The translations under genes were made by a program, and so were the position numbers. Below, one piece after another: positions 48,672 through 59,656 of a stretch of DNA of 64,000 nucleotides; within the stretch, counting starts at the first letter, position 1; every line of letters starts with the position of its first letter. Below the pieces are notes generated by a model. That model was not told the origin of the DNA, searched no databases, and worked only from the letters and a program-made list of their open reading frames with translations. This stretch comes from Halorientalis pallida (GTDB lineage Archaea > Halobacteriota > Halobacteria > Halobacteriales > Haloarculaceae): NCBI RefSeq assembly GCF_004118325.1, contig NZ_RDFA01000003.1:1-64000 (forward strand). Reading direction: 5' to 3'.

Positions 48672-49110
48672 TTCCTCGGGGCGCTCGCAATTCGTGAGCG
48701 CCGGGTGTGCGACCGAAGGGATTAGAATCAGGGAGATCGCCCGCAACGCAGTGAGCCCGTCCGACCGTGGTTCAAATCCCTTTCGGCCCGCTTCTCTGAC
48801 GAATTGTACCGCGAGCTCCGCGTAGTGTGTGCTCGCGTCCGTGAGTCAGAGAGCGGCCGGGGGTTTGAACCCTGCAAGACGCAGCGCGAGTGAAACGAGC
48901 GACCGTCTTGCTCCGGTTCAAATCCCTTTCGGCCCGTTCCTCGGGGCGCTCGCAATTCGTGAGCGGCGGGTGTCGTCGCCGGATGGATTTGAAGTAGGCC
49001 ACGAGGGAGCGACGCGACCGAAGTGGACGTAGTTCAAATCCCTTTCGGCCCGTTCCTCGGGGCGCTCGCAGTTCGTGAGCGCCGGGTGTGCGTTCGAAGA
49101 GATTTGAATC
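48672..49110 (+). repeat. Tandem array of tRNA-Lys 3'-end copies with hairpins
   Basis: Copies of the tRNA-Lys 3' end (GTTCAAATCCCTTTCGGCCCG) recur at 48770-48790, 48916-48936 and 49032-49052, spaced about 120, 146 and 116 nt. The genuine end and the last two copies are followed by the same hairpin (GCGCTCGCAATTCGTGAGCG), and three units continue into GGGTGT-type sequence. Each unit has an antisense T-arm (GGATTTGAA-like: 48718, 48861, 48985, 49101) upstream of the next sense copy, so every unit can fold. The stretch to 49180 contains no gene. Confidence 0.85.
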
Positions 49111-49180
49111 GGGTCGGGTGGGTCAGACGGGCAGTCGAGGCGGTCCATCGGCCGGTGGCCGTACAGGATCGAGACCGACC

Positions 49181-50275
49181 TCACTCGTCGCTGGCGGGGA
49201 GCGTGACGACGAAGGCGGCGCCGCCGAGGTCGCTGTCTTCGACGCGGATGTCGCCGTCGGTGCGGTCGAGGATGGTGGCGACGATGTGGAGGCCGAGGCC
49301 GCCGTCGCCGCCGTCGGACGTGACGCCGCGCTCGAAGATACGGTCGCGCTGGTCGGGCGGGACGCCGGGGCCGTCGTCGGCGATGCTGATCACCACGCGG
49401 TCGGCGTCACGATGACCGGTGACACGGACCTCGGGGGCGTCCGAGGAGTGCTGTACTGCGTTGTTCAACAGATTCGTGAAGACGGGCTTGAGCGCGAGCG
49501 TGGCGCGGGCGTCCAGCGACGCCGGGAGGTCTGTCTCGACGGACGCGTCGGGGAAGGACTCGCCGGTGGTCTCGACGACGTCGTCGATCATCGAGACGAC
49601 GTCGATCGGCTGGACGTCGGCCTCGCCGAGCAGGACGTTCGAGACGGCACGGACCTCCTCGACGAGTTCCCTGAGTGTGTCGACCTGTTTGGTGAGCGCC
49701 CGGCCGGACTCTCTGAGCAGGTCGTCGTCGGCGGACTCGACGAGTTCGGCGTGTCCCTGCATGATCTGGAGGCCGTTGCGCACGTCGTGTCGGAGCAGAC
49801 TGTTGGTGAACGCCATGGCGTCACGTGCTTCGCTGGCCCGCGCCGCTTCTTCCCGAAGGTTCTCGCGCAGAAAGCCGATGCGGCCGCCGAACAGCCCGCC
49901 GAGTGCGGTGACGACGACCAGCGCGAAGACGGGCTCCGGGACGGCACGACCCTCCAGTTCGCGAACCACCACGGTGAGACAGACGACCAGTGCCGCTCCG
50001 CCGGCCCCCCCGAGACACCAGACGGCGACGGTCGGTTTGCGCGCCGGCGCCAGCGACGAGTTCGAGAGCCTGTAGCCGCCGTAACAGACGCCCAGGGAGA
50101 GCGTCACGTTGATGCCGACCGCGAGGATGGGACCGAGACCGGCCCCGAGGGAACTGAGTTCGCGGGCGAAGTTCGCCAGCGAAACCGCCAGCAACCCGAC
50201 TGCCAGGGCGTAGATGGCGACGGCTGGTGACAACTCGCCGACGAGTTTGTCGACCGAAGCCGTGCCGTCGCCCAC
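49181..50275 (-). CDS. Membrane sensor histidine kinase
   Basis: This 364-aa protein has about five TM helices in residues 12-150, a short linker and a HisKA-like dimerisation helix with LLRHDVRNGLQIM. The ATPase domain has the N-box NLLNNAVQHSS, G1 DDGPGVP and G2 GLGLHIV. No PAS domain and no response regulator is adjacent, which is usual for haloarchaea. I chose GTG 50275 because a TATA-like ACATATTT lies 27-34 nt upstream; in-frame codons up to 50383 are open but cross that promoter. Confidence 0.85.
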   Translation of the reverse strand: MGDGTASVDKLVGELSPAVAIYALAVGLLAVSLANFARELSSLGAGLGPILAVGINVTLSLGVCYGGYRLSNSSLAPARKPTVAVWCLGGAGGAALVVCLTVVVRELEGRAVPEPVFALVVVTALGGLFGGRIGFLRENLREEAARASEARDAMAFTNSLLRHDVRNGLQIMQGHAELVESADDDLLRESGRALTKQVDTLRELVEEVRAVSNVLLGEADVQPIDVVSMIDDVVETTGESFPDASVETDLPASLDARATLALKPVFTNLLNNAVQHSSDAPEVRVTGHRDADRVVISIADDGPGVPPDQRDRIFERGVTSDGGDGGLGLHIVATILDRTDGDIRVEDSDLGGAAFVVTLPASDE

Positions 50276-50503
50276 TGTGGGCTCGACGTGGGCCCGGAAT
50301 GAAATATGTGTTCTGACACGTGGCGAGCGGAGGGTCTCCACTCCAGCGGTGAGTGTAAACGAGGACGCGAGCCACCGATCCACCTGCTATGGCTCGTCTG
50401 AACGTTCCACCGCTTCCGGTCCCGCCTCGACGGTCGCCCGGTGGGCTCTTTCGAGGCTCAGTGTCCGAAGCCTTCTTTTGCTGGCCTCGCACAGTAGGTC
50501 GTG

Positions 50504-50632
50504 ATGTCGGAGTTCGAGACGTACACCTGTGACAGCTGTACAGAGGAGTTCAGTGCACACCCGAGCTCGAACGCCGCAGCGAACACGTACTGCAGCCCGG
50601 CCTGTGAAACTGACGGCAAAGGCCTCAGATAG
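50504..50632 (+). CDS. Small zinc-finger protein (42 aa)
   Basis: A 42-codon frame from ATG 50504 to TAG 50632 reads MSEFETYTCDSCTEEFSAHP, then SSNAAANTYCSPACETDGKG and LR. CDSC and CSPAC give four cysteines in a C-x2-C...C-x3-C pattern typical of haloarchaeal zinc-finger microproteins. A CTTTTG TATA-like element lies about 28 nt upstream. Neighbouring genes give no functional hint. Confidence 0.75.
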   Translation: MSEFETYTCDSCTEEFSAHPSSNAAANTYCSPACETDGKGLR

Positions 50633-50689
50633 CCGCCGGTGACTGCGTAGCCGGAACGGCCGTTCGATCGACGGTAGTGTTTTCGTGAG

Positions 50690-52171
50690 TTACTCGCCGG
50701 GACTGTAGTTCGGTGCTTCGTCCGTGATGACCACGTCGTGGGGGTGGCTCTCCTGCTGACCGGCAGAGGAGACGCGGACGAACTCGGCACGCTCTTTGAA
50801 TTCGGGAATCGTCTCGGCCCCGACGTAGCCCATGCCGCTCTGCATCCCGCCGACGAGCTGGTGGAGTTCGTCTTCGAGGGGGCCCTGGTACGGGGTGGCA
50901 GCCTCGACGCCTTCGGGGACGAACTCCTCGTCCTCGTCGTCTTCCTTGAGGTAGCGTTCGCCGCCGCCGGACTTCATCGCGCCGACGCTCCCCATGCCGC
51001 GGTACTGCTTGTACTTCTTGCCGTTCATCGTGATGACGCGACCCGGTGCCTCGGCGGTGCCGGCGAAGTAGGAGCCGAGCATCACGGCGTCGGCACCGGC
51101 CGCGATGGCCTTGATCGCGTCGCCGGAGTAGCGGATGCCGCCGTCCGCGATGACGGGCACGTCGTGCTGGCTGGCCACGTCGGCGACCTGTGCGACGGCG
51201 GTGATCTGTGGCATCCCGGCGCCGGTGACGACGCGGGTGGTACAGATCGAACCGGGGCCGATCCCGACCTTGACGCCGTCGGCGAAGTCGACGACGGCCT
51301 GGGCGGCCTCGCGGGTGCCGATGTTGCCGACGACGACGTCCGCGTCGACGAGGTCTTTGATCTCGCGGGCGCTCTCGACGACGTTACGGTTGTGGGCGTG
51401 CGCGCAGTCGATGAAGAGGACGTCGGCACCGGCGTCGCCGGCGGCGGTCGCGCGGTCGATGTCGTGGGGACCGACCGCGACGCCGGAACGGAGCTTGCCG
51501 TTTTCGTCGCGGGCGGCGTCGTCGTATTCGCGGCGCTGGAGGATGCCCTGCATCGTCACGAGACCGACGAGACGGTTCTCATTGTCGACGATGGGGACGC
51601 GCTCGATCTTGTGGTCGTACATCAGTTCGAGCGCTTCGCGGGCGGTCACGTCCTCGGGGGCCGTGATGACCTCGTCGGTCATGGCCTCCTTGACCTCGTC
51701 GCGGTCGCCGACCTCCAGGTACGGGCGGATGTCGGTACCGGAGATGATCCCCAGCACTTGGTCGTCCTCGTCGACGACGGGTGCACCCGAGACGCCTGCC
51801 TTCTCCATCATCTCGTCGACGTCCCGGACCGTCTGGTCGGGGCTGGCCGTGACCACGTCGCGAATGATGAGTTCGTCGGCGCGCTTGATGCGCTCGATCT
51901 CGGCCACCATCTCGTCGATGGTCATGTTCTGGTGGAGGACCCCCAGTCCGCCCTGCCGTGCCATCGCGATGGCCATGTCACTCTCTGTGACGGTGTCCAT
52001 CGCGGCCGAGAGAACCGGCACGGTGAGTTCGACGTTTTTCGACACGCGTGTCGTCGTGTCCGCTTCGTCCGGTTCGACGCGGCTCTCCTTGGGTCGCAAG
52101 AGCACGTCGTCGAACGTCAGCGCCTCTGGAACCCGGAGTTTTTCCGAGAAGAACTCGTTGTCGTTCGCCAT
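50690..52171 (-). CDS. guaB: Inosine-5'-monophosphate dehydrogenase
   Basis: This 493-aa protein is full-length IMPDH. It has an N-terminal [10 protein letters not shown], tandem CBS domains (residues about 95-215), the catalytic loop [11 protein letters not shown] with the nucleophilic Cys near 300, [19 protein letters not shown], the flap with [15 protein letters not shown], and a C-terminal [10 protein letters not shown]. It converts IMP to XMP in GMP synthesis. ATG 52171 ([11 protein letters not shown]) is the standard start; an in-frame upstream extension lacks similarity. Confidence 0.95.
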   Translation of the reverse strand: MANDNEFFSEKLRVPEALTFDDVLLRPKESRVEPDEADTTTRVSKNVELTVPVLSAAMDTVTESDMAIAMARQGGLGVLHQNMTIDEMVAEIERIKRADELIIRDVVTASPDQTVRDVDEMMEKAGVSGAPVVDEDDQVLGIISGTDIRPYLEVGDRDEVKEAMTDEVITAPEDVTAREALELMYDHKIERVPIVDNENRLVGLVTMQGILQRREYDDAARDENGKLRSGVAVGPHDIDRATAAGDAGADVLFIDCAHAHNRNVVESAREIKDLVDADVVVGNIGTREAAQAVVDFADGVKVGIGPGSICTTRVVTGAGMPQITAVAQVADVASQHDVPVIADGGIRYSGDAIKAIAAGADAVMLGSYFAGTAEAPGRVITMNGKKYKQYRGMGSVGAMKSGGGERYLKEDDEDEEFVPEGVEAATPYQGPLEDELHQLVGGMQSGMGYVGAETIPEFKERAEFVRVSSAGQQESHPHDVVITDEAPNYSPGE

Positions 52172-52412
52172 GTAAACCGTGGAACCGGGCCGGGGAAAAA
52201 CGTTGCGAGACGGCCCGTCCTCGTGGTAGATTCTCACTGGTCCTGGCCGGTGCCCGACCAGCTACACTAGCGAATAGAAGTGGCCGTTCGTCCCGTTCGT
52301 GGACGAGCGGCGAAACGAGCGGCCAGTTACCAGCGACGAGACTGGACGATTCCCGCGGTGTGGGGTCGTATACCACACAACGCTTATGGCTCCGTCAATA
52401 CTTGTTTCGAGT

Positions 52413-52610
52413 ATGGACTCCGCCAGCCAATCGAACGTGCGTGTCGCGAGCGAGCCGTCGCCAGCGGGTGGCGACAACACATTCTGCGACGGTCGCACAT
52501 TCAATACGGCGGAGAAACCGGCCACAGCGGGCGACGGCGAACCGCGCCGACGCGCCCCGGTATATCGTTCACATCACCCGATGGCCACGGGAGAGGGCCG
52601 TTCGCACTGA
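52413..52610 (+). CDS. Possible small protein of unknown function (65 aa)
   Basis: ATG 52413 lies about 28 nt after a GCTTATGG TATA-like element and opens 65 codons ending immediately before the next gene's ATG (TGA ATG). The product is polar, with NTFCDGRTFNTAEKPATAGDG in the middle and HHPMATGEGRSH at the end. It is less acidic than typical haloarchaeal proteins, so it may only be leader sequence of the downstream gene. Confidence 0.3.
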   Translation: MDSASQSNVRVASEPSPAGGDNTFCDGRTFNTAEKPATAGDGEPRRRAPVYRSHHPMATGEGRSH

Positions 52611-53474
52611 ATGAGCCAGTCTCAGCATCCGGTCGCGCTCCGTATCGAGCAGCGCGTCGGCGGTGCCACGCGCCTGCTCGCGACCGTCATGTGTCTCCCG
52701 CTCCTGGACGGAATCTTCCCGGCGCTCGTCCTCGCCGGCGCGCTGTCCGAGCCCGCGGGGATTCTGGAGGTCGGACTGCTGATCTTCGGCGGGAGCGCGA
52801 CCGTCGCGGTCATCCTGGCCGACATGGACGGCAGTCCGCGGGAACAGGCCAAGTCCGTCCTGCTCGTGGGGAGCGTCGTCGTCGTGGGTGCCGTCGTCGA
52901 GGCGGCGCTGGCTCCGACCATCGCCGGGTTCCTCGACCTCGCGGTGTTCGAGCGGTTCGCCGGCCTCGTCATCCTCGCGGTGGCCGCCCAGACCGCCAGC
53001 GCCCGGATCGGTGACTACCTCCCCCGGCCGGCGATCATCATCGCGCTCGGGTTGGTCGCCAGCTTCGACCCCTCCGGCGCACAGCTGGTCGTCCAGTTCG
53101 ACCCCGGACTCATGGCGCGGGCCGCGGCCGCAGCCCTCGTCGCCGTCGCCTTCGCACTCCACCTGGCCCTGTTCGGCCCGTGGCTCCGCGACATCGTCGA
53201 CATCGACCGCTTCCGGTTCGGGAGCGCCGTCGCCCTCGGGGTCCTCCCGCTGGGGCTGTTCGGCCTCGTGCCCGGCGACGCACCGCTGGCCCTAGCCGTG
53301 CTGGGAATGACCTTCCTGTTCGCGTTCGACCCGGAGGACTCGGTCGCGGACTTCCGCTCCGGTGGTGACTCCGAGGACGGTCCCGGCGACTCCCGGAGCG
53401 ACGACGAGTACGACTCCGTCGGTCCCGCGAGTGCCGACACGGTGGCCGAAGAAGACCACGCCCCGTGGCTGTAA
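52611..53474 (+). CDS. Haloarchaeal membrane protein (DUF5794-like)
   Basis: This 287-aa protein has about seven TM helices. It starts with VALRIEQRVGGATRLLATVMCLPLLDGIFPALVLAGAL (first helix about 20-45), includes a conserved-looking ILADMDGSPREQ loop, and ends in an acidic cytoplasmic tail of about 45 residues. I match it to a haloarchaea-specific family of unknown function commonly next to the small zinc protein encoded downstream (53523). Confidence 0.8.
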   Translation: MSQSQHPVALRIEQRVGGATRLLATVMCLPLLDGIFPALVLAGALSEPAGILEVGLLIFGGSATVAVILADMDGSPREQAKSVLLVGSVVVVGAVVEAALAPTIAGFLDLAVFERFAGLVILAVAAQTASARIGDYLPRPAIIIALGLVASFDPSGAQLVVQFDPGLMARAAAAALVAVAFALHLALFGPWLRDIVDIDRFRFGSAVALGVLPLGLFGLVPGDAPLALAVLGMTFLFAFDPEDSVADFRSGGDSEDGPGDSRSDDEYDSVGPASADTVAEEDHAPWL

Positions 53475-53522
53475 CTTCGCGTCGAAGGGAAGGCTTAGGA
53501 ACGTGAGTCCGCGATTGTGGGT

Positions 53523-53750
53523 ATGGCCGACAACCGCGTCGTTCAGGGCCGGATGGTCACGCCCGGCAAACTGGCCGAACTCATCGAAGACGACAGTGTG
53601 ATGGACGCAGAAGCAATCGAAGACGCCGACCGGGACTGCCCCGACTGTGGCGGCAACGTCCTCGAAGTGGGCTACATGCCCTCCGTCACCGAGTTCGTCA
53701 CCGGACAGAAGTGCCAGGACTGTGACTGGTCCGACACGGATCGGGACTGA
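53523..53750 (+). CDS. Small zinc-ribbon protein (DUF5795-like)
   Basis: This 75-aa protein has an N-terminal NRVVQGRMVTPGKLAELIEDD helix segment and a zinc ribbon with CPDCGGN and CQDCDWS (four cysteines). It is a known companion of the preceding membrane protein in haloarchaea. ATG 53523 is about 28 nt from a GCTTAGGA TATA-like element. Function unknown. Confidence 0.82.
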   Translation: MADNRVVQGRMVTPGKLAELIEDDSVMDAEAIEDADRDCPDCGGNVLEVGYMPSVTEFVTGQKCQDCDWSDTDRD

Positions 53751-53795
53751 CCGAATCGAAATCCCTTTACGGAGACTGATCCAAGCGGGTGGTGA

Positions 53796-53973
53796 GGGGT
53801 CGTGGCCAAGCCCGGCATGGCGACTGACTCCAGAGGCACCGCGCCCGGTGACGAAACTCCAGACTGATATACTGAGCGGACGGCTGATCACCGCCCGCGC
53901 TGATGACCCTCTGGAGTTCCGAGGCGCGACCGGAGATATCAGTCGATCGGGGGTTCAAATCCCTCCGACCCCA
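53796..53973 (+). tRNA. tRNA-Trp (anticodon CCA), with intron
   Basis: The acceptor stem GGGGTCG (53796-53802) pairs with CGACCCC (53966-53972). Exon 1 ends CTCCAG (anticodon CCA at 53830-53832). Exon 2 begins A-TCAGT at 53938, whose TCAGT pairs with ACTGA (53823-53827). The T-arm is GGGTTCAAATCCC. The intron lies after the base 3' to the anticodon, as in all haloarchaeal tRNA-Trp genes. CCA is not encoded. Confidence 0.95.
53834..53937 (+). ncRNA. tRNA-Trp intron with box C/D guide RNA
   Basis: This 104-nt intron is bounded by a bulge-helix-bulge: CTCC and GGAG form the central helix with AGA and ATA bulges. Inside are box C-like GTGACGA and TGATGA and several CTGA box D-like motifs. They flank the sequences CTCCAGA and CTCTGGAG, which mirror the anticodon region. 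In Haloferax the excised intron guides 2'-O-methylation of its own tRNA at positions 34 and 39. This one appears equivalent. Confidence 0.8.
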
Positions 53974-53978
53974 CTCTT

Positions 53979-54082
53979 GCTGTCGCGAACAATACGGCGA
54001 GCGACAGCAGTGTGACGGGAGGTGGATTTGAACCAGGCAGCAGTTCGCTGCGATCGTGGTTCAAATCCCGTCGACGCCACTC
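53979..54082 (+). repeat. Hairpin element after tRNA-Trp with pseudo tRNA 3' end
   Basis: Directly after tRNA-Trp come an 8-bp hairpin GCTGTCGC/GCGACAGC (53979-54008) and a perfect 12-bp inverted repeat GGATTTGAACCA/TGGTTCAAATCC (54024-54035, 54057-54068) enclosing a GCAGC/GCTGC stem. The right arm continues into CGTCGACGCCAC, close to the tRNA-Trp 3' end. The order matches the tRNA-Lys array. No gene lies between here and 54129. Confidence 0.75.
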
Positions 54083-54128
54083 TCTCGAATTCGATAGTTC
54101 GACACCGAGAGACGGCGCTCTCGGCGGA

Positions 54129-55037
54129 TCAGACCAGCAGCCCGACGGCCAGCGCGAGGTTCGTCGCGAGGATCCAGAGCACGTTGTCCCGGAGGCGGGC
54201 GACGGGAACGTCCGTGTCCGGTCGGGTCAGTGCCCAGCGCGCACAGCGGCCGAACAGGGCGAACGGGACGAGTGCGAGGAGGGCGGGCACCGGGAGGAGG
54301 CCTGCAACGACACCGCCGACGACGGTGGCGACGGCGGCCACCCCTGCGAGCACGTACAGTAGGCCGCCGGCTCGGCGGCCGAAACGGTGGAGCAGGTTCC
54401 GACGGCCGCCGGCACGGTCGGGCTCCAGGTCTGGGAACTCGTTCAACAGGAGCAGATCGAACGTGAGGAAGAGCGGCGGCACGGCGGCGAGCAGGAGTGC
54501 GGGCGTGAACTGGCCGGTCTGCACGAACCCGATGCCGACGACGGGCAGGAATCCGAGGCCGAGGCCGGCGGCGAGTTCGCCGAGGCCGTACTTCGTGAAC
54601 ACCGGCGTGTAGGCCACGACCGTCAGACCGCCGAGAGCGACGATCGGGAGCAGTGCTGGGCCGACCAGGGTCAGGAACCAGATGCCGACGGCAGCGGCGA
54701 CAGCGAGGCCGGCGTATCCGACGTACCGGGCGTCGCGTGGGGACAGTGCCCCGGACGGGAGGGTCCCGCTACCGCCGCTGAACGGGGTCGACTCGGTCTC
54801 CAGGTCGATCCCGCTCTCGTAGTCGCGTGCCTCGTTGAGGGCGTTGACGGCGACGTGGGCGGCGATCAGGCCGACTGTTGCGAGTACGGCACGACCGACG
54901 TCCACGACACCGTCGAGGGACGCTGCACCGACCCCGACTGCGGCGAGGGTGAGCGGGAGTGCGAGAAACGGGGCACGTGCGACGCCCAGAACTGGTGCGA
55001 GGCGGCCGCTGGTGTCGGTCGTCGTCTCTACGGGCAT
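54129..55037 (-). CDS. UbiA-family prenyltransferase
   Basis: This 302-aa membrane protein has about eight TM helices. The first Asp-rich motif is NALNEARDYESGID (N-x6-D-x4-D) and the second NEFPDLEPDRAGG, the two metal/diphosphate sites of UbiA enzymes. Other features are FSGGSGTLPSGAL and VVAYTPVFTKYGLGE. It may be a MenA-type enzyme for menaquinone or an ether-lipid prenyltransferase; the first is suggested by the PxF SGGSGT loop, but this is uncertain. The ATG 55037 has a GGTATTTG TATA box about 25-32 nt upstream. Confidence 0.82.
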   Translation of the reverse strand: MPVETTTDTSGRLAPVLGVARAPFLALPLTLAAVGVGAASLDGVVDVGRAVLATVGLIAAHVAVNALNEARDYESGIDLETESTPFSGGSGTLPSGALSPRDARYVGYAGLAVAAAVGIWFLTLVGPALLPIVALGGLTVVAYTPVFTKYGLGELAAGLGLGFLPVVGIGFVQTGQFTPALLLAAVPPLFLTFDLLLLNEFPDLEPDRAGGRRNLLHRFGRRAGGLLYVLAGVAAVATVVGGVVAGLLPVPALLALVPFALFGRCARWALTRPDTDVPVARLRDNVLWILATNLALAVGLLV

Positions 55038-55212
55038 GCCGAACACTACGGGCTTGACGACTATCAAATACCGGTTGGCTGCAGTGTCGGGGCCAGTGCT
55101 CGAGGCGAGGCGACCGAGTAATCACCGTCGCGCGTCGTGGTTCCGAGCCGGTGCCAGCCAGGAGGCCGTTCGGGCTGGGAGGGACCCGGAGCCCACTGTG
55201 CACCCGTCGCCG

Positions 55213-55581
55213 TCAGCCCTCGTACTCGTACTCGTTCAACGTCGTGAACATGACGTCCTCCAGTACGGCCTCGCTCGTCGCTTCGAGGACCACGGGCGGC
55301 GCGACACCCTCTTTCTCGGCTTCGAGCCAGCGGCCGACACAGAGACACCACCGATCACCCGGCTCCAGGCCGGGGAAGTTCAACTCGGGCCGTGGCGTGA
55401 TCAGGTCGTTACCACGGGCCTTGCTGAACTCCAGGAACTCCTCGGTGACGACGGCACAGAGCTCGTGGCGGCCGGCGTCTGCCGGATGTGGCCGGCAGCA
55501 CCCGTCACGCTCGAATCCGGTCATCGGATCTTCGCTGCAGGTCTCCAACTCCGTCCCGAGGACGTTCTGCTCGTCGGGCAT
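55213..55581 (-). CDS. DUF2237 family protein
   Basis: This 122-aa protein has NVLGTELETCSEDPMTGFERDGCC, RHELCAVVTEEFLEFSKARGNDL, then PELNFPGLEPGDRWCLCVGRW. These Cys/His-containing segments define DUF2237 (PF09996), a widely distributed family of unknown function. Several cysteines (DGCC, CLC) could bind metal. It ends in a helical tail. Start ATG 55581. Confidence 0.85.
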   Translation of the reverse strand: MPDEQNVLGTELETCSEDPMTGFERDGCCRPHPADAGRHELCAVVTEEFLEFSKARGNDLITPRPELNFPGLEPGDRWCLCVGRWLEAEKEGVAPPVVLEATSEAVLEDVMFTTLNEYEYEG

Positions 55582-55696
55582 ACGCGTGGTTACGGCGGGT
55601 CGGTGAAAGGTGTGTTCCACGGACCGGACACTCTGTTCGGGGTCGAAGCTGGGGAGAGGATTATGAGGGAACCGTCCCTAGAGACCGAAAATCGCG

Positions 55697-57193
55697 ATGG
55701 GTTCCACACCACGAATCGCGGTCTGTCACCGTGACGACCTCAGGGTTCGGGACGCCGCCGCTCTCGACGCGGCCGTCGCGGACGGGCGTCCGTGCCCGAT
55801 CTACGTCTTCGATCCGCAGTTCTATCGGAGCGGGATGGCCTGTGACGCCAGACTGCGGTTCGTCCACGAGTCCGTAGCGGGTCTTCGTCGACTCTACCGC
55901 GATCACGGGAGCGATCTGGTGCTGTGTCACGGTGATCCAAAGGACGTGCTCGGTGACCTGCCCGTCGACCGGATCTACGTCAACCGAAGCGTCACCGGGC
56001 GGTACGGCCGTGAGCGCGACGAGTGGCTGTTCGACCGCCCGGACGTCCGGGTGTTCGCCGACGACGGGATCGACTGGACCGAGCGCTCCCGCGAAGAATA
56101 CGACTGGAGCGACCAGGCGGAGGCATACTTCGAGCGCGACCCGAGGCGGCCGCCCGGTCCGCTCCCCGACAACCCCCTGGAGAGTACGACCAGCGTGGCC
56201 GAAATCGAACGCGAGTACGGCGTCGAGCCCGAGAAGACGGACGTGCCCGACGGCGGTGCGACGGCCGGCTGGGAACGCCTCGCCGCCTTCGCCGACGCGA
56301 TCACAGACTATCCGGGGAGCATCTCCCCGCCAGCGAAGGCGGAACGGAACAGCAGTCGACTCTCGCCCTATCTCGCCGTAGGCTGTCTCACGCCGAGACA
56401 GGTCTACCGGCACGTCAACGAGAACGCGCCCGCCGGGACCGGCCGCGAGTTGTTCACGAGCCGACTGTTCTGGAACCGCCACTACAACCAGAAACTCGCC
56501 GACTGGCCGGGGTGGATGGAACGGGCCGTCAACCCGGTCTACACGGGGCTCTTCCGGGACCGGCACGACCCCGAACTGGTCGCCGCGTGGAAGGCGGGGC
56601 GGACGGGCTACCCGCTCGTGGACGCCTCGATGCGTGCCCTCCGGGAGACGGGCTGGCTGAACTTCCGGATGCGAGCGATGTGTGCCACCTTCTACACGTA
56701 CGTTCTCCAGTGTTGGTGGCGTGTCGGCGCGGATCACTTCTACCGGCACCTGATCGACGCGGACGCGGCGATCAACTACACGCAGTGGCAGTCCCAGTCG
56801 GCGCTGACCGGCGTCAGCCCAGTTCGGATCTACAACCCGCGCAAACAGGTCCGGGAGAACGATCCGGACGGGGAGTTCGTCCGGGAGTACGTTCAGGAAC
56901 TCCGCGGGTTCCCGACGGAACACCTCGACCAGCCCGAGAAGGCACCGCTCGCGGTGCAAGACGAGTGTGGCATCCGGATCGGCGAGGACTACCCCCGGCC
57001 GGTCGTCGAGCTCGAAGCGCGCCGGGAGCGCGCCCGCGAGGTGTTCGGACGACTCGCGGATCGGGCCGAGGAGGCCCTCGCGGACCCGGAGATCCGGCGG
57101 CGGGCGAGTCTGTCACGGCGCGGTAGTGGCGGCCGGGAGAGCGAGCAGGACGAAACGACCGCCGGTGGCCAGTCACGGCTCAGTGAATTTTGA
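55697..57193 (+). CDS. Photolyase/cryptochrome family protein, divergent branch
   Basis: This 498-aa protein has an N-terminal photolyase alpha/beta domain (IAVCHRDDLRVRD, IYVFDPQFY, LVLCHGDPKDVL) and a C-terminal FAD-binding helical domain with SSRLSPYLAVGCLTPRQVY and TGYPLVDASMRALRETGWLNFRMRAM. Where classical CPD photolyases read MHNRxRM and WQWxAG(T)G, this one has LNFRMRAM and NYTQWQSQSALTG, followed by RIYNPRKQ. It therefore belongs to a less-studied branch whose repair substrate is uncertain. A charged C-terminal tail of 45 residues follows. ATG 55697. Confidence 0.8.
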   Translation: MGSTPRIAVCHRDDLRVRDAAALDAAVADGRPCPIYVFDPQFYRSGMACDARLRFVHESVAGLRRLYRDHGSDLVLCHGDPKDVLGDLPVDRIYVNRSVTGRYGRERDEWLFDRPDVRVFADDGIDWTERSREEYDWSDQAEAYFERDPRRPPGPLPDNPLESTTSVAEIEREYGVEPEKTDVPDGGATAGWERLAAFADAITDYPGSISPPAKAERNSSRLSPYLAVGCLTPRQVYRHVNENAPAGTGRELFTSRLFWNRHYNQKLADWPGWMERAVNPVYTGLFRDRHDPELVAAWKAGRTGYPLVDASMRALRETGWLNFRMRAMCATFYTYVLQCWWRVGADHFYRHLIDADAAINYTQWQSQSALTGVSPVRIYNPRKQVRENDPDGEFVREYVQELRGFPTEHLDQPEKAPLAVQDECGIRIGEDYPRPVVELEARRERAREVFGRLADRAEEALADPEIRRRASLSRRGSGGRESEQDETTAGGQSRLSEF

Positions 57194-57253
57194 TCGGTCG
57201 GACCAGTGGCCGTTCTGCTTGGGGATCGCCGAGACCCCCTCGAAAGGAGGTGG

Positions 57254-59506
<2,253 letters not shown>

Positions 59507-59656
59507 ACGTGTGGTCAGTCACCGAGTGGACAAAAATCGTGCCCGGGTCGCGCCGACAGGTGCCACACCGACGAGCGGGTTTCGCCCTCCGGCGCAGGAC
59601 GGGTCTGGTCTCCGGAACCGGGACTTATTCGCCGCTGGGGACCCTGCGTCGACTCG

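Noticed and set aside
48672..49180. Short frames encoding peptides that contain FEPEQDG or similar between the tRNA-Lys copies.
   Set aside because: They are by-products of the repeated tRNA 3' ends and hairpins and show no conserved protein features.
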